The notes: generated from the letters alone by a model not told the origin. Shown: positions 47,019 to 58,616, numbered from the stretch's first letter. The stretch: 64,000 nt of DNA from Bacteroides cellulosilyticus (GCF_020091405.1 NZ_CP081903.1:4898501-4962500); one strand, 5' to 3'. Numbers and translations are program-made.

Positions 47019-48512
47019 ATGAAAAGATATATCTCACATCTAGTATTTGCATTGCTGGGTTGCATGGCATTGTCTGCATGCGTGGACAATGACTATATGG
47101 AACTGGACAAGGGGCACAATGAACTGGCGCTTTCCACCAGCAACACGGAAGTCGTTTTGGACGAACAGGCGCATGGCGATGATGCCCTGGAACTTTCCTG
47201 GACAACGGGCACGAATTATGGTACGGGAAATAAGATTTCCTATACACTGGAACTAGCCAAGGCGGGCAGTAATTTTACCGCTCCTTATGTGGCTTTGGAA
47301 AATGGCGTGCAGGAATATACCTGGAAGAAGAGCGTGGAGGAATTGAATAACATCCTTCGTGAGCATTTCGGTGCGGAAGCTACTGAAAACATCTCTCTGG
47401 AAGCACGCCTGACAGCCAAAGTAACGGATCGGGAAGAGACGCAGGTAGCCACCACCTCTTTTAGTGTCACTGCCTACAAACCGTTGACTTCCACTCTTTA
47501 CCTGATAGGTGATGCCACTCCCGGCGGTTGGAGTGCGGACGATGCAACGGAAATGACCCGGAAAGACAATGGTATCTTTACATGGACGGGAAAAATGACT
47601 GCGGGTTCCTTCAAGTTTATCACTACGCCGGGGTCTTTCTTGCCGTCGTACAACAAAGGAACTGACGGAAAGCTGGTGCTTCGTACCAGTGCCGATCAGC
47701 CGGACGAACCGTTTACGATTGAAGAAGAGTTCAACTATGTTGTTGAAGCGAATCTGTTTACCGGTGTTGTCACTCTGACTCAGACCGAGAACCTCAGACC
47801 GGCTTACGATCAGCTTTATTTCGTTGGAGGTATGAACGACTGGGGATTTGTGCCGATGAAAAAGGATGTGCTCGATCCGTTCCTGTTCCGCTATGCCCGT
47901 TTGTTCGATGCAGGCCAGGGCGGGGAATTCAAGTTCGGAACTTCGGAAGGAAGCTGGGAGAGCATGTATAAGGCAAAGAATGCCGACGCCGCTTACACCG
48001 ATACGGAAATGGTATTTGTGAAAGGGTTCGATCCTGACAATAAATGGGTGCTGAAAGATGCCGAGTGCGGTAAGGCCTATAAGATATGTGTCGATATCCG
48101 TGCAGGGAAAGAGCGTATGATGATGAGTGAATTTGTTCCTTATGAGATGATTTATATGGTAGGGGATGCTACGCCTGCGGGATGGAGCATTGGAGATGCC
48201 ACGCCGATGCAGGCCACGGATAATCCGTATGTATTTACCTGGCAAGGTGTACTGAATGTGGGTGAGTTGAAGCTGACCTGTGATAAGAAAGATGACTGGA
48301 ACGGTGCCTGGTTTATGCCGACCGTAGCCGACCGGCAGCCTTCGGGCGAGACGGAACCGATGTTGTTCCTGGATAAGGCCAGCGATGCTTTCAAAGCCCA
48401 ATATCCGGATGTAATGATTGGAGGCATCGACCTGAAATGGAAGATCACGACGGCAGGTTCTTATAAGATTACCCTGAATCAACTGGAAGAGACGATTTCG
48501 ATTGTGAAATAG
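47019..48512 (+). CDS. SusE/SusF-like surface glycan-binding lipoprotein
   Basis: 497 residues. Lipobox ALSACVDND (Cys21). An N-terminal Ig-like SusE domain (~25-150) is followed by three starch-binding-like repeats that each start with a LYxxGxAxxxGW pattern: TLYLIGDATPGGWSADDATEM, QLYFVGGMNDWGF and MIYMVGDATPAGWSIGDATPM (the first is split here to its core, LYLIGDATPGGW). Binds glucan at the cell surface without enzymatic activity. Its stop codon TAG (48510-48512) is supplied by the first bases of repeat copy C. Confidence 0.9.
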   Translation: MKRYISHLVFALLGCMALSACVDNDYMELDKGHNELALSTSNTEVVLDEQAHGDDALELSWTTGTNYGTGNKISYTLELAKAGSNFTAPYVALENGVQEYTWKKSVEELNNILREHFGAEATENISLEARLTAKVTDREETQVATTSFSVTAYKPLTSTLYLIGDATPGGWSADDATEMTRKDNGIFTWTGKMTAGSFKFITTPGSFLPSYNKGTDGKLVLRTSADQPDEPFTIEEEFNYVVEANLFTGVVTLTQTENLRPAYDQLYFVGGMNDWGFVPMKKDVLDPFLFRYARLFDAGQGGEFKFGTSEGSWESMYKAKNADAAYTDTEMVFVKGFDPDNKWVLKDAECGKAYKICVDIRAGKERMMMSEFVPYEMIYMVGDATPAGWSIGDATPMQATDNPYVFTWQGVLNVGELKLTCDKKDDWNGAWFMPTVADRQPSGETEPMLFLDKASDAFKAQYPDVMIGGIDLKWKITTAGSYKITLNQLEETISIVK

Positions 48513-48608
48513 CTACAAGCTACTAGCTACGAGCTACAAGTGCCTTTCGGCATGATAGCCGGGTTATTAGCCCACGAGTACAGCGTAGTAACTTGTAGCT
48601 CGTAGCTA
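48510..48608. repeat. AGCTACAAG-family palindromic repeat, copy C
   Basis: The left arm (48510-48541) begins with the SusE-like stop codon. A longer core contains TGCCTTTCGGCATGATAG and ACAGCGTAG. The right arm is short (ACTTGTAGCTCGTAGCT, ending 48607). It separates the binding protein from GH66. Confidence 0.8.
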
Positions 48609-48625
48609 ATTAATAATTCAATAGG

Positions 48626-50416
48626 ATGAAATATATAGTTTATGCAATGGCTGCCACGTTCTTTTTGGCTTCATGCAGCAAAGACAATGATGAAACCGGC
48701 GGTGGTAACGGTGGTGGAGGAGAAACAGGAGGAGTGACTGATGTCACTCCCGTTACCTCCGATTTGACTGTGAACCTGACCACTGACAAGGCTTGCTACC
48801 GACCGGGTGAAACCGTTTCCTTCACAGCCGATGCCCTGCCTGCGGGAGCGAAGGTACGTTACCGCACCTTGAACCAGGTAATCTCCGAACAGGCAGCCGC
48901 AGGCAGTTCCTGGACGTGGACTGTCCCTGCAACGGATTTCACCGGATATCTGGCGGACGTTTATCGCACTAAAGAAGACGGTACGGAAATCATTCTCGGT
49001 ACTATTGCCGTCGATGTATCCAGCGACTGGACCCGCTTCCCGCGTTATGGCTTTGTCGCCACCTTCGACGCTTCTAAAACGGAAAGTAAAATTCAGGAGG
49101 AAATGGCTTTTCTGAACCGTTGCCATATCAATGGTGTACAGTTTCAGGACTGGCACAACAAGCACCACTGGCCGCTGGGCGGTACGCGCGAACATCTCGA
49201 TGCAGTATATAAAGATATCGCCAACCGGGATATCTATACACAGTCGGTAAAGGATTATATCCGCATCCAGCACTCGTATGGAATGAAGGCGATGTTCTAT
49301 AATCTTTGTTTCGGTGCGCTCGATGATGCAGCCGGTGACGGTGTGAAAGAAGAGTGGTACATCTTTAAAGGCACAGGACATACGGATAAGGATGCCCATA
49401 CGTTGCCCGACAGTTGGAAGAGCAATATCTATCTGCTCGATCCGGGTAATGCCGAATGGCAGGCATATATTGCCCAACGCAACGATGATGTCTATGCCAG
49501 TCTTGACTTTGACGGCTATCAGATAGACCAGTTGGGCAACCGTGGCGACCGCTATGATTACAGGGGGAATAAGGTGAATCTGCCTAAGACTTATGTTTCG
49601 TTTATTGAAGCTATGAAGGGGAAACATCCTGATAAACGACTGGTGATGAATGCAGTAAGTAGCTACGGGGCATCCCAGATTGCAGGTACGGGCAAAGTCG
49701 ACTTCCTGTATAATGAAGTTTGGGGGGATGAAGCTGATTTCACGGACTTATATACGATCCTGAAAGCGAACCATCAGTACGGAAATCAGGCACTGAAGAC
49801 GGTGTTTGCGGCTTATATGAATTATGAGAAGGGTTCCGGCGAGTTCAATATGCCGGGAATCTTGCTGACGGATGCGGTGATGTTTGCCCTTGGCGGTTCC
49901 CATCTGGAACTGGGAGGCGACCACATGCTGTGCAGCGAATATTTCCCGAATACCCGTTTGCAGATGAGTGATGCCTTGAAGACGGCCATTGTGCGCTATT
50001 ATGACTTTATGACCGCTTATCAGAATCTTCTTCGCGATGGCGGGGAGGAGGAGAAGGTAACGCTGGTATGTACGGATGCAAGCAAGAATCTGAATCTGAA
50101 CACTTGGCCGCCACAGAAGTCAGCCATAACTTCTTTTGCCAGAAGGGTGGGTGGTAAGCAGGTGGTTCATCTGCTGAACTTCCTGAGTGCAAACAGCCTG
50201 TGTTGGAGAGATCTGAACGGGACAATGCCCGAACCACGGTTGGTGACTAAAGTGCCCTTGAAGCTGAATGTTGCGGGGAAAGTGAGCAAAGTATGGGTGG
50301 CTACTCCCGACACCCATGCCGGAGCCTCGCAGGAACTGGCTTTCGAACAGAAAGACGGAGCGATAACCTTTACGCTTCCTTCATTGAAATACTGGACGAT
50401 GATTGTGATAGAATAA
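48626..50416 (+). CDS. GH66 endo-dextranase, surface lipoprotein
   Basis: Cuts alpha-1,6-glucan (dextran) internally. 596 residues. Lipobox FFLASCSKDND (Cys17), then a glycine-rich linker, which is typical of surface enzymes. An Ig-like N-domain (~45-130) is followed by a TIM barrel with RYGFVATFDASK and GVQFQDWHNKHHWPLGG (family-typical) and a C-terminal beta domain. The likely nucleophile is Asp in DFDGYQIDQLG and the likely acid/base Glu in DFLYNEVWG, 63 residues apart, close to the spacing in characterised GH66 dextranases. It is in the operon between the binding protein and GH31. Confidence 0.9.
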   Translation: MKYIVYAMAATFFLASCSKDNDETGGGNGGGGETGGVTDVTPVTSDLTVNLTTDKACYRPGETVSFTADALPAGAKVRYRTLNQVISEQAAAGSSWTWTVPATDFTGYLADVYRTKEDGTEIILGTIAVDVSSDWTRFPRYGFVATFDASKTESKIQEEMAFLNRCHINGVQFQDWHNKHHWPLGGTREHLDAVYKDIANRDIYTQSVKDYIRIQHSYGMKAMFYNLCFGALDDAAGDGVKEEWYIFKGTGHTDKDAHTLPDSWKSNIYLLDPGNAEWQAYIAQRNDDVYASLDFDGYQIDQLGNRGDRYDYRGNKVNLPKTYVSFIEAMKGKHPDKRLVMNAVSSYGASQIAGTGKVDFLYNEVWGDEADFTDLYTILKANHQYGNQALKTVFAAYMNYEKGSGEFNMPGILLTDAVMFALGGSHLELGGDHMLCSEYFPNTRLQMSDALKTAIVRYYDFMTAYQNLLRDGGEEEKVTLVCTDASKNLNLNTWPPQKSAITSFARRVGGKQVVHLLNFLSANSLCWRDLNGTMPEPRLVTKVPLKLNVAGKVSKVWVATPDTHAGASQELAFEQKDGAITFTLPSLKYWTMIVIE

Positions 50417-50462
50417 AGCTGTTAATGGAGTGGATTTAAGACTGGTGTGGATAAATTTCCCT

Positions 50463-50560
50463 AACCCCAGAAATCCGAATTTCCACACCCCGCGAAACCA
50501 AAATTTCGCTACCCCATACACCGAGGCTTTCACCACCCCATGAAAGCATAGGGGTGCGGA
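50463..50560. repeat. ~24-bp degenerate tandem repeat (CACCCC units)
   Basis: Four degenerate units, each starting with A/CCCC (near 50463, 50486, 50511, 50535), period 24-25. Several have an internal palindrome (GCGAAA...TTTCGC, CTTTCA...TGAAAG). It lies in the GH66-GH31 spacer just before repeat copy D. Confidence 0.6.
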
Positions 50561-50562
50561 AG

Positions 50563-50640
50563 GGCTACAAGCTACGAGCTACAAGTAGCTGCGCTATGTT
50601 CCGAAAGGTACTTGTAGCTTGTAGCCTGTAGCTCGTAACT
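50563..50640. repeat. AGCTACAAG-family palindromic repeat, copy D
   Basis: A short left arm (50563-50587), the core AGCTGCGCTATGTTCCGAAA plus GGT, and a right arm (50610-50640) identical to that of copy E at 62476-62506. The core differs from copy E by one base. Confidence 0.9.
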
Positions 50641-50664
50641 GATTAACAATAAAGAATGTAAACC

Positions 50665-53163
50665 ATGAAAATATACATATATCTATTAGTAGTATTGTGT
50701 TTCCTGTCTCCGTATTCATATAGCGGAAATGTAACGGGAAACTGTATTTCCTATTCCAAGGAAGGGAGAAACGTTACCTTCCACCTGAGCGATAGTTCAG
50801 CGGTGCAATTGCAACTGTGCAGCCCTTCCGTGGTGCGTGTCTGGTTTTCACCGGACGGGAAACTGCAACGGGGAACCCCTTCTTTTGCAGTCATCAATGA
50901 AGAACTGGAAGATGTGGGCACCGTTCAGGTGGACGAGCAGAATGCCTGTTATGAGATGTTCACGCCCAAACTCCGCATCCGGGTGAATAAAGCCCCGTTC
51001 AGCTTGCAGATATTCGACAAGTATCAGAAACTCCTGTTCAGCGATTATGCAGATAAAGGGCATGTCTGCGAAGGAACCCGCAAAGTGGAATACAAGACCC
51101 TCCGCCGGGACGAACACTTCTTCGGTCTGGGCGAGAAGACCGGCAAACTGGACCGCCGTGGTGAATCTTATAAGATGTGGAACAGCGATAAACCCTGTTA
51201 CAGCGTTGTAGAAGATCCCCTGTACAAGAGTATCCCTTTCTTTATGAGTAGTTATCGTTATGGTATATTTCTGGATAACACCTATAAGACAGAATTCAAA
51301 TTCGGTACCGAGAGCCGCGATTATTACAGCTTTGAAGCTCCCGGTGGAGAGATGATTTACTATTTTATCTTTGGTAAGGATTACAAGGAAATCATGAAGC
51401 AGTATGTCGCATTGACCGGACAACCCATCATGCCTCCGAAGTGGGCACTGGGCTTTGCACAATGCCGCGGCCTGCTGACCACCGAGAAGCTCTCTTATGA
51501 AATAGCCGAAGGATACCGCAAGCGTGGTATTCCTTGCGACATCATCTATCAGGACATCGGCTGGACACAATACCTACAGGACTTCAACTGGCGGAAAGAA
51601 AACTATCAGAACCCGAAGAAGATGCTTGCCGACTTGAAAGGGATGGGCTTCAAGGTGATTGTTTCGCAAGACCCTGTCATCTCCCAGGCCAACAGGAAGC
51701 AATGGGAAGAAGCGGATCGCCTCGGCTATCTGGTGAAAGACTCCACCACGGGCAGAAGCTATGACATGCCCTGGCCCTGGGGTGGCAACTGCGGTGTGGT
51801 GGACTTTACCATTCCCGAAGTGGCGGACTGGTGGGGAGCCTATCAGCAGAAACCGATAGATGACGGCATTGCCGGCTTCTGGACGGATATGGGCGAACCT
51901 GCCTGGAGCAATGAAGAACAAACGGAACGTCTTGTCATGAAGCACCACCTCGGTATGCACGATGAAATTCATAACGTGTATGGTCTGACTTGGGACAAGG
52001 TGGTAAAGGAACAGTTTGAGAAACGGAATCCGGATCTTCGTGTCTTCCAGATGACACGCGCCGCCTATGCAGGATTACAGCGTTACACCTTCGGCTGGAC
52101 CGGAGATTGCGGCAATGGAGATGATGTGCTGCAAGGCTGGGGACAGATGGCTAATCAGATCCCGGTACTTTTATCTGCCGGACTGGGTGTGATTCCTTTC
52201 GTGGCATGTGACATTTCAGGTTATTGCGGGGATATTGAAGATTATCCCGCCATGGCGGAACTTTATACCCGTTGGGTACAGTTGGGAGCGTTCAATCCTC
52301 TGAGCCGTATTCACCATGAAGGAGATGTGGCGGTAGAACCGTGGCTCTTTGGGGAAGAAGCGGAGAAGAACGTTAAAGCTGCCATAGAAATGAAGTATCG
52401 CTTGCTGCCTTATATTTATACTTATGCCCGCGAAGCGCATGAAACGGGTTTGCCGATTATGCGCCCCATGTTTATGGAATATCCGGCAGATTTGGAAACG
52501 GTCTCTACGGATGCACAATTTATGTTTGGCAGCGAATTGCTGGTGGCTCCGGTGGTGAAGAAGGGGGCAACTAATAAGAATGTTTATCTGCCCGAAGGTA
52601 TCTGGATTGATTATAATGACAAGCGCACGGAATATAGCGGCGAACAGTGGACTACGGCAAATGCTCCGCTGAATACCATTCCTATGTTTGTGCGTAAAGG
52701 AAGTATCATCCCTCAGATGCCTGTGATGAATTATACGGATGAGAAGCCCGTTTATCCGATTACATTTGAGGTATTTCCGGCTGCGGCGGGCGGTGAAACG
52801 TCTTTCTCCCTGTATGAAGATGCAGGAACTGATCTGGGATATCAGCGTGGAGAATTTATGCGTACTCCTGTATCTTGCCGGACAACGGAAAAGGGATATG
52901 TGCTCGAAGTCGGGGAAAGGGCGGGAGAGAAGTATGCCCTTCCGGGAGAACGCAACCTGATGTTTTGCATTTATACCAGTCAGATGCCGAAGGAAGCGCT
53001 TATTGACGGACAAAAAGTAAGGAAGATGAAAGCGGAAAAACTGAATGAAGGGATGGAAACGGAGTTCAAGGTTACCGCATGGTGTCCGGATAAGAAACAG
53101 AATCTTTGTATGTTGAGATTGCCGGATGACGGGGTGAAACACACGATTGAATTTATTTATTAA
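50665..53163 (+). CDS. GH31 alpha-glucosidase
   Basis: 832 residues, exported (signal MKIYIYLLVVLCFLSPYSYS). Removes glucose from alpha-linked oligosaccharides in the periplasm. An N-terminal beta-sandwich is followed by the catalytic barrel (~270-600) with nucleophile Asp in GFWTDMGEPAW (the family motif WxDMNE reads WTDMGE) and acid/base Asp in FGWTGDCGNG. C-terminal beta domains follow. In this locus it probably acts on isomalto-oligosaccharides released by GH66. The upstream spacer has two repeat elements; a stem-loop follows. Confidence 0.95.
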   Translation: MKIYIYLLVVLCFLSPYSYSGNVTGNCISYSKEGRNVTFHLSDSSAVQLQLCSPSVVRVWFSPDGKLQRGTPSFAVINEELEDVGTVQVDEQNACYEMFTPKLRIRVNKAPFSLQIFDKYQKLLFSDYADKGHVCEGTRKVEYKTLRRDEHFFGLGEKTGKLDRRGESYKMWNSDKPCYSVVEDPLYKSIPFFMSSYRYGIFLDNTYKTEFKFGTESRDYYSFEAPGGEMIYYFIFGKDYKEIMKQYVALTGQPIMPPKWALGFAQCRGLLTTEKLSYEIAEGYRKRGIPCDIIYQDIGWTQYLQDFNWRKENYQNPKKMLADLKGMGFKVIVSQDPVISQANRKQWEEADRLGYLVKDSTTGRSYDMPWPWGGNCGVVDFTIPEVADWWGAYQQKPIDDGIAGFWTDMGEPAWSNEEQTERLVMKHHLGMHDEIHNVYGLTWDKVVKEQFEKRNPDLRVFQMTRAAYAGLQRYTFGWTGDCGNGDDVLQGWGQMANQIPVLLSAGLGVIPFVACDISGYCGDIEDYPAMAELYTRWVQLGAFNPLSRIHHEGDVAVEPWLFGEEAEKNVKAAIEMKYRLLPYIYTYAREAHETGLPIMRPMFMEYPADLETVSTDAQFMFGSELLVAPVVKKGATNKNVYLPEGIWIDYNDKRTEYSGEQWTTANAPLNTIPMFVRKGSIIPQMPVMNYTDEKPVYPITFEVFPAAAGGETSFSLYEDAGTDLGYQRGEFMRTPVSCRTTEKGYVLEVGERAGEKYALPGERNLMFCIYTSQMPKEALIDGQKVRKMKAEKLNEGMETEFKVTAWCPDKKQNLCMLRLPDDGVKHTIEFIY

Positions 53164-53172
53164 ACCATATTC

Positions 53173-53215
53173 CGCATGCTGTTATACGCTGATAGTGTGT
53201 ATAGGGTAGCATGCG
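53173..53215. repeat. intercistronic stem-loop between GH31 and GH97
   Basis: CGCATGCT (53173-53180) pairs perfectly with AGCATGCG (53208-53215); the 27-base loop holds a weaker inner stem. No T-run. Confidence 0.6.
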
Positions 53216-53230
53216 AAACTTAAATTATAA

Positions 53231-55396
<2,166 letters not shown>

Positions 55397-55465
55397 AGTT
55401 GCTTTGCTTGTCAAGTGCATAATTACAGAACATTAACAGAATGGGAGGGCTTTAGCTTTCCCATT

Positions 55466-55492
55466 TTTATTGTGTGCTGCGCACACAATAAA
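55466..55492. terminator. palindromic terminator after GH97
   Basis: TTTATTGTGTGC and GCACACAATAAA form a 12-pair stem with loop TGC. A weaker ATGGGA/TCCCAT hairpin with TTTTT precedes it. It also abuts the terminator of the minus-strand small RNA. Confidence 0.75.
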
Positions 55493-55551
55493 AAAAGGAG
55501 TACCGCTGTACTCCAATCTTTGTTAACCTTAAATCTAATACTATGAAAAAC
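55490..55551 (-). ncRNA. predicted small RNA, paralog 1
   Basis: A minus-strand transcription unit without a plausible ORF. The promoter is TTTG-N19-TACCTTTG (55588-55558), and the RNA is about 62 nt with conserved body TTTTTCATAGTATTAGATTT then AAGGTTAACAAAG. The terminator stem is GGAGTAC/GTACTCC (55497-55514), followed by seven U. The paralog at 58516 shares promoter spacing, body and terminator almost base for base. It lies in the GH97-DUF169 spacer, convergent to GH97. Families of paralogous small RNAs are known in Bacteroides, but I cannot confirm membership here. Confidence 0.75.
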
Positions 55552-55557
55552 ACAGTG

Positions 55558-55588
55558 CAAAGGTACGGATATTCTGCGTATTTCCAAA
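55558..55588 (-). promoter_or_regulatory. promoter of small RNA 1
   Basis: On the minus strand: TTTG, 19 bases, TACCTTTG, the full Bacteroides -33/-7 consensus with ideal spacing. Confidence 0.8.
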
Positions 55589-55612
55589 TGATTAGGCCAA
55601 TATAAGTGTTTT

Positions 55613-55636
55613 TATAACACTAATTAAAAGATAGAC
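55613..55636 (-). promoter_or_regulatory. conserved upstream element of small RNA 1
   Basis: AT-rich block (plus strand TATAACACTAATTAAAAG, then ATAGAC) 48 bases beyond the -7 box. A near-identical block stands at the same distance from small RNA 2 although the sequence between differs. Confidence 0.6.
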
Positions 55637-55663
55637 ATTATTTCTTTACTTTTTTTCAAGGTT

Positions 55664-56374
55664 TTATTCGTTAATACGCTCTTTTATCTTTCCCCAGGCG
55701 TGTGTATCGAACAGGCAACTTTCGCGCATGGTGTGATACATTTCTTTGAAGCGGGACATGGGAATAGTGAAGCTCAACAGATTGGCTTCAAAGTGGGGAC
55801 GCACGGACGGATCGAAGAAGCCGAGGAAACAGCGCTTACCATCTTTTTGGTTTTCGAGAACAGTGAGGGTTACAACGGAACTGCAACCGGAACCGAAAGG
55901 AGTAGCTACGGTATCGAATGCATTCGTATCATAAAAAGCCCACGTGGTAAGTCCTGACAGGATATCAGGCGTAGCAAGGAACAGCAAACCCTCTACATCA
56001 TCGAAAGAAGCAAGTTTATCTATCCGGGCAAAATGCAGATAGGCCTTTTCCGTACGCGGTACCTGGATTTGCTTTATGAAATCTGTTACCATTTCAGGAG
56101 TCTTTTTGTACTTCTCTTTCAAAGATACGAAGTTAGGTACGTGTATAGGCATTTCCGTGAAACCGGTGTAGAATTTTCCGCCGCCACATCCTATGACGTC
56201 GCTGTTCAGGCTGATGGTTTTACCTTCCCTTACCTGTTGCAGGCCCTTGAAGAAGCAACCGCCAATTTTTTCTGTTTCGCTTTCCTGTTTATCGGAGTAC
56301 CAGAAGGCGATGGGAAGTTCGGCGCGTTCACCAAATGCTTCCCGATAATTAGTCATAAAAGTATGTATATCCAT
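55664..56374 (-). CDS. DUF169 family protein, function unknown
   Basis: About 236 residues, no signal peptide or membrane segment. The start at 56374 (MDIHTFMTNYREAFGERAELPIAFWYSD) is preferred; an ATG at 56410 would add 12 atypical residues. Recognisable DUF169 blocks are DVIGCGGGKFYTGF, KAYLHFARIDKL, FLATPDILSGLTTWAF and FGSGCSSVVTLTVLENQ, with several conserved Cys. Family function is not established. It lies within the alpha-glucan region but on the opposite strand, between small RNA 1 and divergent GH65, so it may be an unrelated insertion or a local stress/redox gene. Confidence 0.8.
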   Translation of the reverse strand: MDIHTFMTNYREAFGERAELPIAFWYSDKQESETEKIGGCFFKGLQQVREGKTISLNSDVIGCGGGKFYTGFTEMPIHVPNFVSLKEKYKKTPEMVTDFIKQIQVPRTEKAYLHFARIDKLASFDDVEGLLFLATPDILSGLTTWAFYDTNAFDTVATPFGSGCSSVVTLTVLENQKDGKRCFLGFFDPSVRPHFEANLLSFTIPMSRFKEMYHTMRESCLFDTHAWGKIKERINE

Positions 56375-56439
56375 GATAACAGAGTTTTGGTTTGGAAGTA
56401 AAGATAACAATTGATTGCCGGATTATTGAGGATTTTACT

Positions 56440-56447
56440 TATTTTTG
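56440..56447 (+). promoter_or_regulatory. putative GH65 promoter, -7 box
   Basis: TATTTTTG within a 23-base block (56432-56454) identical to the region before the susR-like gene (40523-40545). It is 29 bases before the GH65 start. Confidence 0.65.
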
Positions 56448-56475
56448 CATAGAAAACTATAATTCCATATTGATT

Positions 56476-58500
56476 ATGAAAGCACGTATTTCCTGTTTCT
56501 TTCTACTTGTTTTTTTCTTTGTGCAGATGGTGAAAGGAGAAGATGACACTTTGTGGCAACTTCATGCCTCTGATATAAATGCTCCTTATGTAGGCGCCCC
56601 TATGGCGAATGGCGGAATCGGCATTCTTCCCTGGAAAGAACCTTTCTCTGTGCGGCAGGTGATACTGAATCATGTGTTCGATACGGACGGCCCTCAGGGG
56701 GTAAGCCGTGTGTTGAAAGGAATCAATCCTTTCCAGATGTCGATGGATGTCGATGGAAAAGAGGTGAATACGGAATGTATCACAAACTGGAAACAGTGTG
56801 TTGATATGAAAGAAGCAACTCATAACAGTAGTTTCCGGGCAGCCGGGAAAGTTGATGTGGATTATAGCATTTGCGCTTTAAGAAATATGCCTTATGCGGG
56901 GCTTATCCGTGTGGATGTAAAAGCTCTGTCCGATGTATCCCTGAAAGTTGCTGCCCGGATGGATATTCCCCAAGAATACAGTCAGCCGACACAGCGCTTC
57001 CGGAAAATGAGGGCGGATGATACACAAATGTATATGCTGCAATCTTATGCTGTATCTGCTCATCGGCAACAAAAAGTTTCCGCTTCTTCCGCTTTTATTT
57101 TTAATAAAGGAGAAGCGCAGGAGCCTCTTTATGATGAAGTGACTAAAGAGATGTCTTTTGTGTTGAATCTGAAGAAAGGAGAGCAGATGTCTTTTGCCTT
57201 GGTGGGTTCGGTATGCTCCGCCCGTGACTTTAGCGATCCGTATAATGAGGCTGAACGGCAGGTGATTTATGCTATTCATGAAGGTACAACTTCACTGATG
57301 ACCGCACATCGTAGTCTTTGGAATGAATTGTGGGAAAGCGATATCCTGATAGAAGGGGATGACGAAGCACAACGGGCGGTTCGGTTTGCACTTTTCAACC
57401 TTTATTCTTCTTGCAGAGAAGGAAGCGGATTGAGCATCTCGCCCATGGGACTTTCTTCGCAAGGTTACAATGGACATATATTCTGGGATTCGGAACTTTG
57501 GATGTTTCCCCCGATGCTGTTGCTGAATAAGGGAATTGCCGAATCTATGATCGATTATCGTATTGACCGCTTGATGGCTGCCCGCAAGAAAGCAATGGCA
57601 TACGGCTTCAAGGGAGCTATGTTTCCCTGGGAGAGTGATGATTACGGGGAAGAATCAACTCCTACTTTTGCTTTGACAGGCCCTCTGGAACATCATATCA
57701 CTGCGGACATCAGTATTGCCTGCTGGAATTATTATTGCCTTACCCGTGACGGACAGTGGCTACGGGCGAAAGCATTTCCGCTGATGAAAGCGGTTGCTGA
57801 CTTTTGGGTAAGCCGTGTGACGCGTAATGATGACGGTTCTTATTCCATTTGCAATGTAGTGGGAGCCGATGAATATGCAAATGGGGTGGATGATAATGCT
57901 TTCACGAACGGTGCGGCTATCCGGGCTTTGGAATATGCTTGTGAGGCGGCAAAGATATGTAATGAGCCTGTTCCGGAAATATGGGAAGAAGTGGGCAAGA
58001 ACATCCGTATTCTTCGTTTTAAAGATGGAATCACTCGTGAGCATGCCACATACAACGGTGAGATGATAAAACAGGCTGATGTGAATTTATTGGGATATCC
58101 ATTGTATTTTGTCGGGGATGCTGAATGGCAAAAGAAGGATATGGAATATTATGTTGATAAGATTGATCCGCAGAATGGTCCGGCCATGTCTTATTCCGTA
58201 TTCTGTGTGCAGTATGCCCGGATGGGGGATGCGAAGCGTGCCTATGAGATGTTCTGTCGTTGCTATCAGCCGAACTTGCGTGCTCCTTTCGGTGTATTGG
58301 CGGAAACACCCACCAGTGATAATCCTTACTTTATGACGGGAGCAGGCGGATTACTGCAAGCTGTTATAAATGGTTTCTGTGGATTACAGATAACGGATGG
58401 CGGTGTGGAGCAATTATCTTCCGTACTTCCTGCACATTGGAAAAAGGTTACGGTGAAAGGAGTAGGACCGGAGAAAAAGATGTATGTACGTGAGAGGTAA
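56476..58500 (+). CDS. GH65-family glycosidase, exported
   Basis: 674 residues from the ATG at 56476, which gives the signal peptide MKARISCFFLLVFFFVQMVKG; the frame also extends upstream through the promoter. An N-terminal beta-sandwich (LHASDINAPYVGAPMANGGIG, about 25-270) is followed by an (alpha/alpha)6 barrel. Catalytic Glu is in NVVGADEYANGVDDNAFTN; GHIFWDSELWMFPPMLL and PVGFKGAMFPWES-like blocks are typical (here YGFKGAMFPWES). Family members are phosphorylases or hydrolases of alpha-glucosyl disaccharides (trehalose, kojibiose, glucosyl-galactose type). Being exported, a hydrolase is more likely than a phosphorylase. It has its own promoter, so it is a likely accessory of the dextran locus. 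Confidence 0.85.
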   Translation: MKARISCFFLLVFFFVQMVKGEDDTLWQLHASDINAPYVGAPMANGGIGILPWKEPFSVRQVILNHVFDTDGPQGVSRVLKGINPFQMSMDVDGKEVNTECITNWKQCVDMKEATHNSSFRAAGKVDVDYSICALRNMPYAGLIRVDVKALSDVSLKVAARMDIPQEYSQPTQRFRKMRADDTQMYMLQSYAVSAHRQQKVSASSAFIFNKGEAQEPLYDEVTKEMSFVLNLKKGEQMSFALVGSVCSARDFSDPYNEAERQVIYAIHEGTTSLMTAHRSLWNELWESDILIEGDDEAQRAVRFALFNLYSSCREGSGLSISPMGLSSQGYNGHIFWDSELWMFPPMLLLNKGIAESMIDYRIDRLMAARKKAMAYGFKGAMFPWESDDYGEESTPTFALTGPLEHHITADISIACWNYYCLTRDGQWLRAKAFPLMKAVADFWVSRVTRNDDGSYSICNVVGADEYANGVDDNAFTNGAAIRALEYACEAAKICNEPVPEIWEEVGKNIRILRFKDGITREHATYNGEMIKQADVNLLGYPLYFVGDAEWQKKDMEYYVDKIDPQNGPAMSYSVFCVQYARMGDAKRAYEMFCRCYQPNLRAPFGVLAETPTSDNPYFMTGAGGLLQAVINGFCGLQITDGGVEQLSSVLPAHWKKVTVKGVGPEKKMYVRER

Positions 58501-58515
58501 GAAACGTACGGGCAT

Positions 58516-58579
58516 AAAAAAAAAGGAGTACCGCTGTACTCCAACCTTTGTTAACCTTAAATCTAATACTATGAAAAAC
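58516..58579 (-). ncRNA. predicted small RNA, paralog 2
   Basis: A minus-strand unit nearly identical to the RNA at 55490-55551: the same body and terminator stem GGAGTAC/GTACTCC (58525-58542), followed by nine U, with promoter TTTG-N19-TATCTTTG at 58616-58586. It ends 16 bases from the GH65 stop codon, convergent with it. The body differs from paralog 1 at only one or two bases, while the -10 to -35 interval is different, implying selection on the RNA and promoter boxes. Confidence 0.75.
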
Positions 58580-58585
58580 ACAGTA

Positions 58586-58616
58586 CAAAGATACGTACTT
58601 TCGGGATAACAGCAAA
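58586..58616 (-). promoter_or_regulatory. promoter of small RNA 2
   Basis: On the minus strand: TTTG, 19 bases, TATCTTTG, the same arrangement as small RNA 1. Confidence 0.8.

Noticed and set aside
55540..55600. Short peptide starting ATGAAAAACACAGTG on the plus strand within the small RNA region
   Set aside because: Conservation between the two copies follows the minus-strand promoter and terminator, and the plus-strand reading diverges right after the promoter box, so coding is unlikely.
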